DNA from: an uncultured Bacilli bacterium
Lineage (GTDB): Bacteria; Bacillota_I; Bacilli_A; RF39; UBA660
Length of the DNA stretch: 13,558 bases
Reading direction: 5' to 3'
NCBI GenBank assembly: GCA_947853245.1
Contig: CANTWP010000045.1
Coordinates: forward strand, 1 to 13,558
This document shows, piece by piece, positions 1 through 6,099 of this stretch (position 1 is its first letter; each line of letters begins with the position of its first letter). The notes under the pieces are model-generated. The model saw only the letters and a list, made by a program, of their open reading frames with translations. It was not told the origin of the DNA and made no database searches. Made by a program: the position numbers and the translations under genes.

Positions 1-510
1 GTTCCTCAAAAAGCAGTTATGTTTAATGGAACCGTTAAATCTAATGTTGCTTATGGTGATAGTGGAAAAGGTGAGATAACTTTATCCAAAGTAAAAGACG
101 CTATAAAAATAGCCCAAGCTAAAGAATTTGTAGAAAAGATGGATGACAAATATGATACACATATTGCTCAAGGTGGTACTAATGTATCTGGTGGTCAAAA
201 ACAACGTTTAGCAATAGCACGTGCAATCGCCAGAGATCCTGAAATATATATATTTGATGATTCATTTTCAGCTTTAGATTATAAAACTGATTCTGTTTTA
301 AGAAAAGAACTTAAAAAATATACTAAAGATGCTACTAGTTTAATAGTTGCTCAAAGAATTGGTACTATTATGAATGCTGATAAGATTATTGTTTTAGATA
401 ATGGTGAATGTGTTGGTATTGGTACTCATAAAGAATTATTAAAAAATTGTGAAGTTTATAAGCAAATAGCTTTGTCTCAACTTTCAAAGGAGGAACTGGA
501 AAATGCATAA
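1..510 (+). CDS. ABC exporter half-transporter, C-terminal ATPase part (5' end outside window)
   Basis: This is the end of the nucleotide-binding domain of an ABC transporter. The reading frame is open from base 1, so the permease part and Walker A lie outside the window. Visible in order are a Q-loop (VPQKAVMF), the signature VSGGQKQR, Walker B IYIFDD and a D-loop SALD. The catalytic Glu after Walker B is Asp, and the switch His is Gln (IVAQR). This is the pattern of the degenerate subunit of heterodimeric exporters such as TM287/288 or BmrCD. Its stop codon overlaps the start of the next gene by 8 bases, so the two are translationally coupled and probably form one heterodimer that exports drugs, lipids or peptides across the cytoplasmic membrane. 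The substrate cannot be inferred. Confidence 0.93.
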   Translation, partial: VPQKAVMFNGTVKSNVAYGDSGKGEITLSKVKDAIKIAQAKEFVEKMDDKYDTHIAQGGTNVSGGQKQRLAIARAIARDPEIYIFDDSFSALDYKTDSVLRKELKKYTKDATSLIVAQRIGTIMNADKIIVLDNGECVGIGTHKELLKNCEVYKQIALSQLSKEELENA

Positions 511-2854
511 TGAACAAAATCGTCCTAAAAGACAAGGCCCTGGTGGTCATGGCCCAATGGTGGCTGAAAAAGCTAAAGACTTTAAAAGTGCCATCACTCG
601 TTTATTTACAGAATTAAAAAGTTTCCATGTCCTTATAATGATCGCTTTAGTATTAGCAGCCTTAGGATCAGTTCTTGCTATATTTGCTCCAAATAAGTTA
701 TCTGATTTAACAGACAAAATATCTAGTGGTTTAATAATCAATAAAGATAATTTTACTCAAATATCAGAAGAAATGAGTGCTAATTTAAATGAAGAAACTT
801 TAAAACAACAATTACCTTTAGTATTAAGTCCTGATATGTCAGAAAAAAATATCAGTAAGATATTAAGTAGTAGTGATATTAGTGATACTGATAAATTAAA
901 ATTTCAAGAATTACTAAAAAATATGAATATTGGATCTAGTAATATGACACAGATATTTAAAGAAATACCTGATAGTATTATTCCTTTGATATTAAAAGAT
1001 TCTGTTTATAATGGTGTCAATGTATCTACTAGTGATAAGATTAATCTTATTAAGATGATACCTAGTGAAGGTTCACAGGGAGTATCAGGTACTTTTCCGG
1101 AAAGTATTGGTCGCATATTTTTTAAAGAATTTATAGTAGATGATATTACAATAACAGTAGATGATCAAATTAAATTTATAAGTGCCATGAGTACTATTAA
1201 TATTAGTAATTCTACAGAATTATATAAAGCTATAGATAATGCTCCAGATAGTATTAAACAATTATTAGAACCACATATGGATATGGATGCTATTTGGAAG
1301 TTAACATTATTCTTAATTATTTTATATGTAGTTAGTGCGATATTTACATATATTGAATCTGTTTCTATGACAAATGTTTCAAATATATTTGCTAAAAAAC
1401 TTAGGGATAAGATTTCTACAAAGATTAATAGATTACCACTTACATATTTTGATAATCACGCAACAGGTGATATTTTATCTCGTGTAACTAATGATGTTGA
1501 TATGATTGCTCAATCAATGAACCAGTCTTTAGCCACCCTTGTTAGTGCGATAACGTTGTTTATAGGAACAATCATTATGATGTTTTATACAAACGGGATT
1601 ATGGCTATAACAGCAATTCTAGCTAGTTTATTTGGATTTATATTTATGTTTGGTATTTTAGGTAAATCTCAAAAATATTTTACAGCACGTCAAGAAGAAT
1701 TAGGAAATTTAAATGGTCATATTGAAGAAGTATATTCTGGCCTTAATGTTGTTAAAGTATATAATGGTAAAAAAGAATCTGATGCTAAGTTTGATGAATA
1801 TAATAAAAAGGTATATGATGCAAATCGTAAGAGTCAATTCTTATCAGGTCTTATGATGCCAATGATGAATTTTATTGGAAACTTTGGTTACGTTGCTGTC
1901 TGTATAGTAGGAGCATTACTCACATTAAATGGTCATATTAGTTTTGGTGTAATAGTAGCATTTATTTCATATGTTAGATTATTTACTTCGCCACTATCTC
2001 AAATAGCGCAAGCAATGACTTCATTACAGTCTACAGCTGCTGCTAGTGAGCGAGTATTTGAATTCCTAGATGAAAAAGAGATGAGTAAAGAAAAAGCAAC
2101 TAAAGTTCTTAAAAAATCTGAAGTAAAAGGAAAGATTGAGTTTAAGAATGTAATGTTTCAATATGAAGGAAACGATACGCCAACAATTCATAATTTCAGT
2201 GCTACTGCTTTACCAGGGCAGAAGATTGCTATAGTAGGTCCTACTGGTGCTGGTAAAACAACTATGGTAAATTTACTTATGAAATTTTATGAAATAAATT
2301 CTGGTGATATCTTAATAGATAATGTATCTACAAAAGAACTTACTAGAGGTAATGTCCATGATTTATTTACAATGATTCTTCAAGATACTTGGATTTTTGA
2401 GGGTACTGTTAAAGAAAATATTAGATATAATCGTAAGAAAATAAGTGATGATAGAATCAAAGAAGTTTGTAAAATAGTTGGAGTAGATCATTTTATTAAA
2501 GCATTACCAAATGGATATGATTCGGAGTTATCTGATAATGATAGTGTCTCAGCAGGCCAAAGACAATTACTTACAATTGCGCGTGGTATGATTGAAGATG
2601 CTCCATTCTTGATTTTAGATGAAGCTACTTCTAATGTTGATACGAGAACAGAAGAACTTGTTCAAGCTGCAATGGATAAACTAATGGAAGGCCGTACTAG
2701 TTTTATAATTGCACATAGATTATCAACTATTAAAAATGCTGATCTTATTTTGGTTATGAGAGATGGTAATATTATAGAACAGGGAAATCATACTGAATTA
2801 ATGAATAAAAATGGTTTTTATGCCGAACTTTATAATTCCCAATTTGAACTGTAA
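503..2854 (+). CDS. ABC exporter half-transporter, permease fused to ATPase, with large extracytoplasmic insertion
   Basis: This is a type IV (exporter-fold) ABC half-transporter of 783 residues, longer than the usual 580-620. One membrane span lies near residues 42-64, and five more near 265-285, 340-360, 365-385, 455-475 and 480-496. The extra length is a hydrophilic stretch of about 200 residues between spans 1 and 2, predicted outside the cell. The ATPase domain has Walker A GPTGAGKTT from residue 579, a Q-loop (LQDTW), Walker B LILDE with catalytic Glu707 and switch His738. Its signature is VSAGQ at 682-686, with Ala in place of the first Gly. A weak signature here together with a weak Walker B/H-loop in the upstream partner gives one canonical and one degenerate ATP site, as in asymmetric exporters. 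AAAGGAGG at 486-493 lies inside the upstream gene, at normal distance from the start. Confidence 0.96.
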   Translation: MHNEQNRPKRQGPGGHGPMVAEKAKDFKSAITRLFTELKSFHVLIMIALVLAALGSVLAIFAPNKLSDLTDKISSGLIINKDNFTQISEEMSANLNEETLKQQLPLVLSPDMSEKNISKILSSSDISDTDKLKFQELLKNMNIGSSNMTQIFKEIPDSIIPLILKDSVYNGVNVSTSDKINLIKMIPSEGSQGVSGTFPESIGRIFFKEFIVDDITITVDDQIKFISAMSTINISNSTELYKAIDNAPDSIKQLLEPHMDMDAIWKLTLFLIILYVVSAIFTYIESVSMTNVSNIFAKKLRDKISTKINRLPLTYFDNHATGDILSRVTNDVDMIAQSMNQSLATLVSAITLFIGTIIMMFYTNGIMAITAILASLFGFIFMFGILGKSQKYFTARQEELGNLNGHIEEVYSGLNVVKVYNGKKESDAKFDEYNKKVYDANRKSQFLSGLMMPMMNFIGNFGYVAVCIVGALLTLNGHISFGVIVAFISYVRLFTSPLSQIAQAMTSLQSTAAASERVFEFLDEKEMSKEKATKVLKKSEVKGKIEFKNVMFQYEGNDTPTIHNFSATALPGQKIAIVGPTGAGKTTMVNLLMKFYEINSGDILIDNVSTKELTRGNVHDLFTMILQDTWIFEGTVKENIRYNRKKISDDRIKEVCKIVGVDHFIKALPNGYDSELSDNDSVSAGQRQLLTIARGMIEDAPFLILDEATSNVDTRTEELVQAAMDKLMEGRTSFIIAHRLSTIKNADLILVMRDGNIIEQGNHTELMNKNGFYAELYNSQFEL

Positions 2855-2855
2855 A

Positions 2856-2903
2856 AAAAGTTTGATTTGTAAAGTAATTATTACACTTACAAATCAAACT
2901 TTT
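2856..2903. terminator. Long perfect stem-loop after the ABC operon
   Basis: A 17-bp perfect inverted repeat (2856-2872 and 2887-2903, core AAAGTTTGATTTGTAA) starts directly after the stop codon at 2854. It has an AT-rich loop, A-rich flanks on the left and T/A-rich flanks on the right. It fits a terminator, possibly bidirectional, although the T-run on the plus strand is short. Confidence 0.72.
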
Positions 2904-2937
2904 AAATTTATTAAATTAATTTAATACTTAATATAAG

Positions 2938-2966
2938 TTGAAAATAAAATATAAAAAGTCTATAAT
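2938..2966 (+). promoter_or_regulatory. Sigma-A type promoter of the diguanylate cyclase gene
   Basis: TTGAAA (2938-2943), a 17-base spacer and a perfect TATAAT (2961-2966) give a near-consensus housekeeping promoter, with transcription expected to begin near 2973. This rules out the TTG at 2938 and the ATG at 2965 as starts of the following gene, because both lie within promoter boxes. Confidence 0.72.
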
Positions 2967-3000
2967 GTATTTATGCAATATATTTTTGCTTATTATAAAT

Positions 3001-3005
3001 GGAGA
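3001..3005 (+). promoter_or_regulatory. Ribosome binding site that fixes the cyclase start
   Basis: GGAGA lies 7 bases before the ATG at 3013. No comparable site precedes the earlier in-frame TTG (2938) or ATG (2965). Confidence 0.7.
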
Positions 3006-3012
3006 ATGTATT

Positions 3013-4149
3013 ATGACTAATTTATATCTTTCATATGCAATAATTGAATTTTTTTTGATTTTGTATAGTTATTCAATTTTTTTAAAGTTAAGTGATAATT
3101 TAGGATCTAAATTTGAAGTAACAATTTTAAAGTTAATTATTTATTCTTTTTTTGTAGTTTTAGTAACGGATATTATATGGACCCTAGTCGAAGGTGATAT
3201 TATACATGTTGGTTTATTTTTTTATTCTTTTATAAATGGTATTTCTTTATGTGGTGTTGTTTGTGGTTGTTATTTATGGTACTCTTTTGTAGAATATAAA
3301 TTGAATAAACATGATAATAAAAGAAGAAAAATTATTATGAGTATTCCTGCAATATTTACAATTATTATAAATTTAACGTCTATATTTACAAAATGGACTT
3401 TTTATGTTGATATTAATGGTCATTATACATACGGCTCATTTGCGTTTATACAAACTTTTTGCTGTTACTTTTATTTAGTTATAACAATTTTTAATTGTAT
3501 TAATAAGGCAATTAAGACTAAGATAAAAGAAGAGAGAAAAGAATATATGTTATATACTACTTATATAATATTTGTCATAATATCTAGAATATTTGAAGAT
3601 TGTTTTTCAATGATTCCAATACTTTATTTAAGTATATTTTTAATTATCCAGCTTTTATTTTTAACAATTCAAAATAAAAACATATTTTTTGATTCATTAA
3701 CAGGCTTAAATAACAGGAGAAAATTAAATAGTTATTTAGCTGGAAAATTAAAAAGTGTTTCGGATGCACATCCTATAGGTATATTTATGTTAGATATAAA
3801 TAATTTTAAAATTATAAATGATAATTATGGTCATCTTGAAGGAGATAAAGCACTTCAGGTTGTAGCGGAAATAATTTCTGATTTTTCAACTTCAAATAAT
3901 GCTTTCACTGCGAGATATGGCGGAGATGAATTTTGTATTATTTTAGATTGTGATTTTATAAATTATGAAAGAACAATAAAGAATCTGCAAAATTTATTTA
4001 AAAATATAAATCTAAGTAAAGATGAAACCATTTCTCTTAGTATAGGTGGGTACTTTTGTTCTAATAACAAAGTGAATGCTAAGGAAGTTTTAGATTATGC
4101 AGATAAAGAATTATATACGAATAAAAAAGAATGGCATAAATTTAATTAA
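3013..4149 (+). CDS. Membrane-bound diguanylate cyclase (GGDEF domain)
   Basis: The protein makes the second messenger cyclic di-GMP from two GTP. With the start at 3013 it has 378 residues. The first 220 or so are a series of hydrophobic segments, probably six to seven membrane spans, which may act as a sensor. A complete GGDEF domain follows: DSLTGLNNRR at its entrance, the metal/substrate region LDINNFKIINDNYGH, the intact active-site signature RYGGDEF, and LSIGG then YADKELY near the end. The product-inhibition I-site (RxxD just before the signature) is absent; SNNA occupies that position. The family therefore predicts an active cyclase without classical feedback inhibition. No EAL domain is present. 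The gene has its own promoter and terminator and looks monocistronic. The start differs from the longest possible frame (2938) because of the promoter and ribosome site. Confidence 0.92.
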   Translation: MTNLYLSYAIIEFFLILYSYSIFLKLSDNLGSKFEVTILKLIIYSFFVVLVTDIIWTLVEGDIIHVGLFFYSFINGISLCGVVCGCYLWYSFVEYKLNKHDNKRRKIIMSIPAIFTIIINLTSIFTKWTFYVDINGHYTYGSFAFIQTFCCYFYLVITIFNCINKAIKTKIKEERKEYMLYTTYIIFVIISRIFEDCFSMIPILYLSIFLIIQLLFLTIQNKNIFFDSLTGLNNRRKLNSYLAGKLKSVSDAHPIGIFMLDINNFKIINDNYGHLEGDKALQVVAEIISDFSTSNNAFTARYGGDEFCIILDCDFINYERTIKNLQNLFKNINLSKDETISLSIGGYFCSNNKVNAKEVLDYADKELYTNKKEWHKFN

Positions 4150-4169
4150 TAAGTAATATGCCATTTTTT
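4130..4169 (+). terminator. Rho-independent terminator of the diguanylate cyclase gene
   Basis: The 9-bp stem AATGGCATA / TATGCCATT (4130-4138 and 4157-4165), extended by a G-U and A-U pairs, is followed by a short T-run. The left arm lies inside the last codons of the gene. Confidence 0.6.
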
Positions 4170-4235
4170 ATTGTAAGCATATAAATGAATTAAGTTTATT
4201 GAATTCTTATAAATAAATTTATTTTTAATAGATAA

Positions 4236-4312
4236 ACTATTTACACACTCACCACTTAGTGTAAATAGTACCTATATATGATTATAGGTAAGTTTTATAA
4301 CTTACTTTTTTT
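4236..4312 (+). terminator. Three tandem hairpins ending in a T7 run: strong terminator or 3' end of a small RNA
   Basis: Three adjacent inverted repeats are visible. The first is ACTATTTACAC / GTGTAAATAGT (4236-4246 and 4259-4269, 12-base loop). The second is ACCTATA / TATAGGT (4270-4276 and 4283-4289). The third is GTAAGTT / AACTTAC (4288-4294 and 4299-4305), followed directly by seven T at 4306-4312. The last is a textbook intrinsic terminator on the plus strand. The two upstream hairpins suggest a structured transcript end or the terminal region of the neighbouring decayed insertion sequence. No promoter for a separate small RNA is obvious just upstream. Confidence 0.6.
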
Positions 4313-4353
4313 GTTATATCGATAATAACATATAATCTTAAATTGTCAAAGAC

Positions 4354-4545
4354 CTAAATTCTACCATCAAACATAATATATAATTCTTATAATATTGTTC
4401 CCAAGTTTTTATACACTTGATCCAATTTTTTCGATATATTTTGAGTAGATAAGTATAAGCGTTTCATAAAATATATATCTGTTGGAAATACTGATTTTGT
4501 TTTATTATATTTCCTAAATAGTCTATTTACAGACTCATTTTCAAA
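4354..4545 (-). pseudogene. C-terminal remnant of an IS256-family (mutator-type) transposase
   Basis: Read on the minus strand, 64 codons give ESVNRLFRKYNKTKSVFP, then MKRLYLSTQNISKK, then ELYIMFDGRI and a TAG stop. This matches from memory the conserved C-terminal end of IS256-family transposases (typically ESVNRxFRKxTKTKxxFP...LYL...KKW...NW). It is broken: TAA interrupts codon 53 (4387-4389), two Trp positions expected in the family read Leu (TTG), and the upstream catalytic region with the DDE residues is missing. The frame is lost upstream of the FENE start at 4545. It is therefore an inactive trace of a former mobile element next to the accessory genes. Recognition is by motif only. Confidence 0.82.
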
Positions 4546-4784
4546 TTAATTTATTATATTTAATTTTTAAGTATATATTTTTGATTTCCTCATGTGATAT
4601 TTTTATTTCATTTCTATTTAAAAGTATTTCTAATGTTGTATCCTGTAATTCATCAATTTTTATAAGTATTTTCTTGTGTTTTTATTTTAAGATTATTTTA
4701 TTGATATTATAGTTTTATTCATTATTAAAAAATATAAAAAGGATTTTAGACATTTTTGTTGAATATTAATTTAGGAGGTGTTAA
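4546..4784. other. Non-coding AT-rich stretch before the orphan gene
   Basis: The 4150-4784 gap holds the terminator at 4130-4169, the hairpins at 4236-4312 and the transposase remnant. From 4546 onward nothing conserved was recognised. A weak promoter may sit at TTGATA (4701-4706), a 16-base spacer and TATTAA (4723-4728). The ribosome site TAGGAGGTG near 4772-4780 serves the gene at 4785. A 46-codon open stretch on the minus strand (4541-4681) has no recognisable family. Confidence 0.4.
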
Positions 4785-5555
4785 ATGGTATTTAATAAAG
4801 ATATATCAGGAATTCAAAATGAAATAGAATTCGTAGAAAAATTAAATAATAAGAAAGTAGGTGAATTAGATCCTTTATTTTATTGCTTAATAGAAGATTT
4901 ATATAAAGAAAAAGATGTTAATAATATTATAAAATGTTGGCAAAATGATGAACCTCAAAAAAGTGATATCTTTATTTCTATTAATAACAATATCAAAGGA
5001 ATAAGTATTAAAAAAGGTGTTAAAAATTCTATACATGTTGAACGTATAAGTGATTTTATTCATTTCTTGATTGAAAATAGTATTAGTAGGGAAGTAGTAA
5101 TTTCGTATTTAAAGTATCATTATGCTGATGGAACAACTAATGGTAAAGGTGAAGTTAGACTATCGGTAGAAGAATATAAAAAGGAACATCAAGATGAAAT
5201 TGATATGATTAATAAAAGTTTTAATCAGGTTGATATAATCAATAAGATTATTGATAGATTTATTTTACAGGGTAGACATAGTACTGAAAAAATTGATATG
5301 CTTATTTATGGTGTAGTAAATGATTTCATTTGGATTACTGCTGAAGATGTTAGAAAATTAATTCTTTCTAAGATAGATGTTTATTCAACCGCAGTTCATT
5401 TTGGATCTTTAACGGTTCAACCAATGAACCGTTGCTTAAATAGAAATCCTTTGTATGAGAGTAAAAGGTTTTGTGTTCAAATTAAGTGGTACAATATTAG
5501 TGATGATATTATTGAAAATATGAATGATAAGATTATGGAAAAATGTTTAGATTAA
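4785..5555 (+). CDS. Uncharacterised protein, possible PD-(D/E)XK-like nuclease fold
   Basis: The protein has 256 residues, is soluble and has no signal peptide or membrane span. A strong AGGAGGTG site precedes the ATG. I do not recognise a named family. An N-terminal helix with Glu13/Glu15 (NEIEFVEKL) is followed by KSDIFISINNNIKGISIKKG (residues 59-78) and NSIHVE (81-86). A strand with Asp61, a hairpin, a strand with Lys76 (SIK) and a nearby Glu86 resembles the layout of PD-(D/E)XK restriction-like nucleases, with the usual Glu of the motif replaced or displaced. The C-terminal half contains YHYADGTTNG (111-120), VHFGSLTVQP (204-213) and VQIKWYN (231-237), which look like ordered, conserved-type motifs. 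It stands alone between a dead transposase and a toxin-like locus, which is typical of defence or mobile cargo genes. The coding call is firm; the nuclease idea is an inference. Confidence 0.85.
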   Translation: MVFNKDISGIQNEIEFVEKLNNKKVGELDPLFYCLIEDLYKEKDVNNIIKCWQNDEPQKSDIFISINNNIKGISIKKGVKNSIHVERISDFIHFLIENSISREVVISYLKYHYADGTTNGKGEVRLSVEEYKKEHQDEIDMINKSFNQVDIINKIIDRFILQGRHSTEKIDMLIYGVVNDFIWITAEDVRKLILSKIDVYSTAVHFGSLTVQPMNRCLNRNPLYESKRFCVQIKWYNISDDIIENMNDKIMEKCLD

Positions 5556-5599
5556 TTTTTATATTGATACTAAAATAGATTCAATTAAGTAATAGTTCA

Positions 5600-5689
5600 A
5601 TGGTATTTGAAAATATTGATGGTTTTATTATTTTTTTTGGAATGCTTCCAATGCTAATAACGTGGGTTATAAATAAAAAAACGAACTAA
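5600..5689 (+). CDS. Small hydrophobic peptide, candidate type I toxin (Hol_Tox/TxpA-like)
   Basis: This is a 29-codon ORF. The peptide starts MVFENIDGF, has one hydrophobic span (FIIFFGMLPMLITWVI) and ends in the charged tail NKKTN. This architecture (FE near the N-terminus, then a span containing FG and LLT/LIT, then a short Lys tail) is that of the putative holin-like toxins and TxpA/BsrG-type peptides of Bacillota, which insert into the membrane when their antisense RNA is lost. Its 3' end is overlapped by a predicted minus-strand RNA with its own promoter and terminator (5674-5797), as in txpA/ratA. A weak point is that no good Shine-Dalgarno site precedes the ATG, and the plus-strand promoter is unclear (TAAAAT at 5571-5576 at best). 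The assignment rests on pattern recognition without an alignment. Confidence 0.5.
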   Translation: MVFENIDGFIIFFGMLPMLITWVINKKTN

Positions 5690-5762
5690 ATAAATAGTTC
5701 GATTATTTCAAATGGAGCGATAACTCACCACCTTTAAGAAAAAATAATAGATTAAATCTAAC
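5674..5762 (-). ncRNA. Candidate antisense antitoxin RNA
   Basis: This is a predicted transcript of about 90 bases, starting near 5762 and ending in the T-run at 5681-5675. It covers the last codons and the 3' flank of the small hydrophobic ORF on the opposite strand, so it could pair with the toxin mRNA. It contains GGTGGTGAGTTATCGCTCC and ends in an intrinsic terminator. It contains no plausible ORF. Convergent, 3'-overlapping antisense RNAs are the rule for TxpA-like type I systems. Existence is inferred from the promoter and terminator only. Confidence 0.45.
5675..5701 (-). terminator. Rho-independent terminator of the antisense RNA
   Basis: On the minus strand, CGAACTA, a 6-base loop and TAGTTCG (5701-5695 and 5688-5682) are followed at once by seven T (5681-5675). 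The plus strand has no T-run after the same stem, so the terminator points to minus-strand transcription. Confidence 0.75.
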
Positions 5763-5768
5763 AATATT

Positions 5769-5797
5769 AGTATACATAATTTTTTGATAATTGGAAA
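5769..5797 (-). promoter_or_regulatory. Promoter for the antisense RNA
   Basis: On the minus strand, TTTCCA (5797-5792), a 17-base spacer and TATACT (5774-5769) give a -35 matching at 4 of 6 and a -10 matching at 5 of 6. The start is expected near 5762. Confidence 0.5.
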
Positions 5798-5813
5798 TAT
5801 ATTTAGAAAAACT

Positions 5814-5835
5814 TATTTGTTAGTTTTAACAAATA
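5814..5835. repeat. Perfect dyad upstream of the operon promoter
   Basis: TATTTGTTA, GTTT, TAACAAATA is a 9-bp perfect inverted repeat. It lies 36 bases upstream of the -35 box at 5872. It could be an operator or activator site, or a weak terminator for the toxin mRNA. The plus strand after it has only a TTTT run some distance away. Confidence 0.4.
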
Positions 5836-5871
5836 TATTATAATTTTGTCTAAAAGCAAGGTTAAAAAGCA

Positions 5872-5900
5872 TTGACAATAAGTGCAAAAAATGTTAGTAT
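5872..5900 (+). promoter_or_regulatory. Strong extended -10 promoter of the leader ORF and glycan operon
   Basis: A perfect TTGACA (5872-5877), a 17-base spacer and TAGTAT (5895-5900), preceded by TG at 5892-5893 with one base between, form an extended -10 promoter. Transcription should begin near 5907. It is the best promoter in the window and the only convincing one before manC. Confidence 0.8.
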
Positions 5901-5942
5901 AGTACTCATTAAAAAGTTTATTTTATAGGTTGGTGATTGTAT

Positions 5943-6038
5943 ATGAAAAGTTTTTCATTACAAAATTTATATGTGTTTAAAATGTTGTTAAATGGCAAAT
6001 ATTTATCGACTAATATTGTATATATAAATGGAGAGTAA
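5943..6038 (+). CDS. Leader peptide ORF (31 codons) inside the operon leader
   Basis: The ORF begins MKSFSLQNLYVF and ends VYINGE. GGTGA lies 6 bases before its ATG. The same TTGGTGATTGT context precedes the ATG of the glycosyltransferase at 9993, which supports real translation. It starts about 36 bases after the predicted transcription start. Its stop codon (6036-6038) lies inside the left arm of the terminator at 6029-6070, so a ribosome finishing the ORF would cover that arm. This is the geometry of translation-controlled attenuation. No run of a single regulatory amino-acid codon is evident, so the signal is unknown. It could instead be an independent small protein with its own terminator. 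Confidence 0.5.
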   Translation: MKSFSLQNLYVFKMLLNGKYLSTNIVYINGE

Positions 6039-6070
6039 AAAGATTCATTGATTTTACTCTCTAATTTTTT
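6029..6070 (+). terminator. Leader terminator / attenuator before manC
   Basis: The 10-bp perfect stem GAGAGTAAAA / TTTTACTCTC (6031-6040 and 6052-6061), extended by G-U and T-A pairs, is followed by T6 at 6065-6070. Only 29 bases separate it from the next start codon, with no room for a good new promoter. Downstream expression therefore appears to need read-through. Confidence 0.78.
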
Positions 6071-6099
6071 ATATTATATTAATAGTGTGAGGTGGTTTT

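Noticed and set aside
547..741. 64-codon ORF on the minus strand
   Set aside because: Lies fully antisense to the ABC permease gene; no ribosome site or recognisable family.
2938..3012. TTG (2938) or ATG (2965) as start of the diguanylate cyclase
   Set aside because: They fall in the -35 and -10 boxes of a near-consensus promoter; the ATG at 3013 has a good ribosome site.
4237..4537. Similar strings CTATTTACACACTCA (4237) and CTATTTACAGACTCA (4523) as direct repeats of an element
   Set aside because: The second copy is part of the transposase remnant's coding sequence (ESVNR) and the match is short; chance is likely.
4541..4681. 46-codon open stretch on the minus strand
   Set aside because: No start codon with ribosome site, no recognisable family, and AT-rich sequence makes such stretches common.
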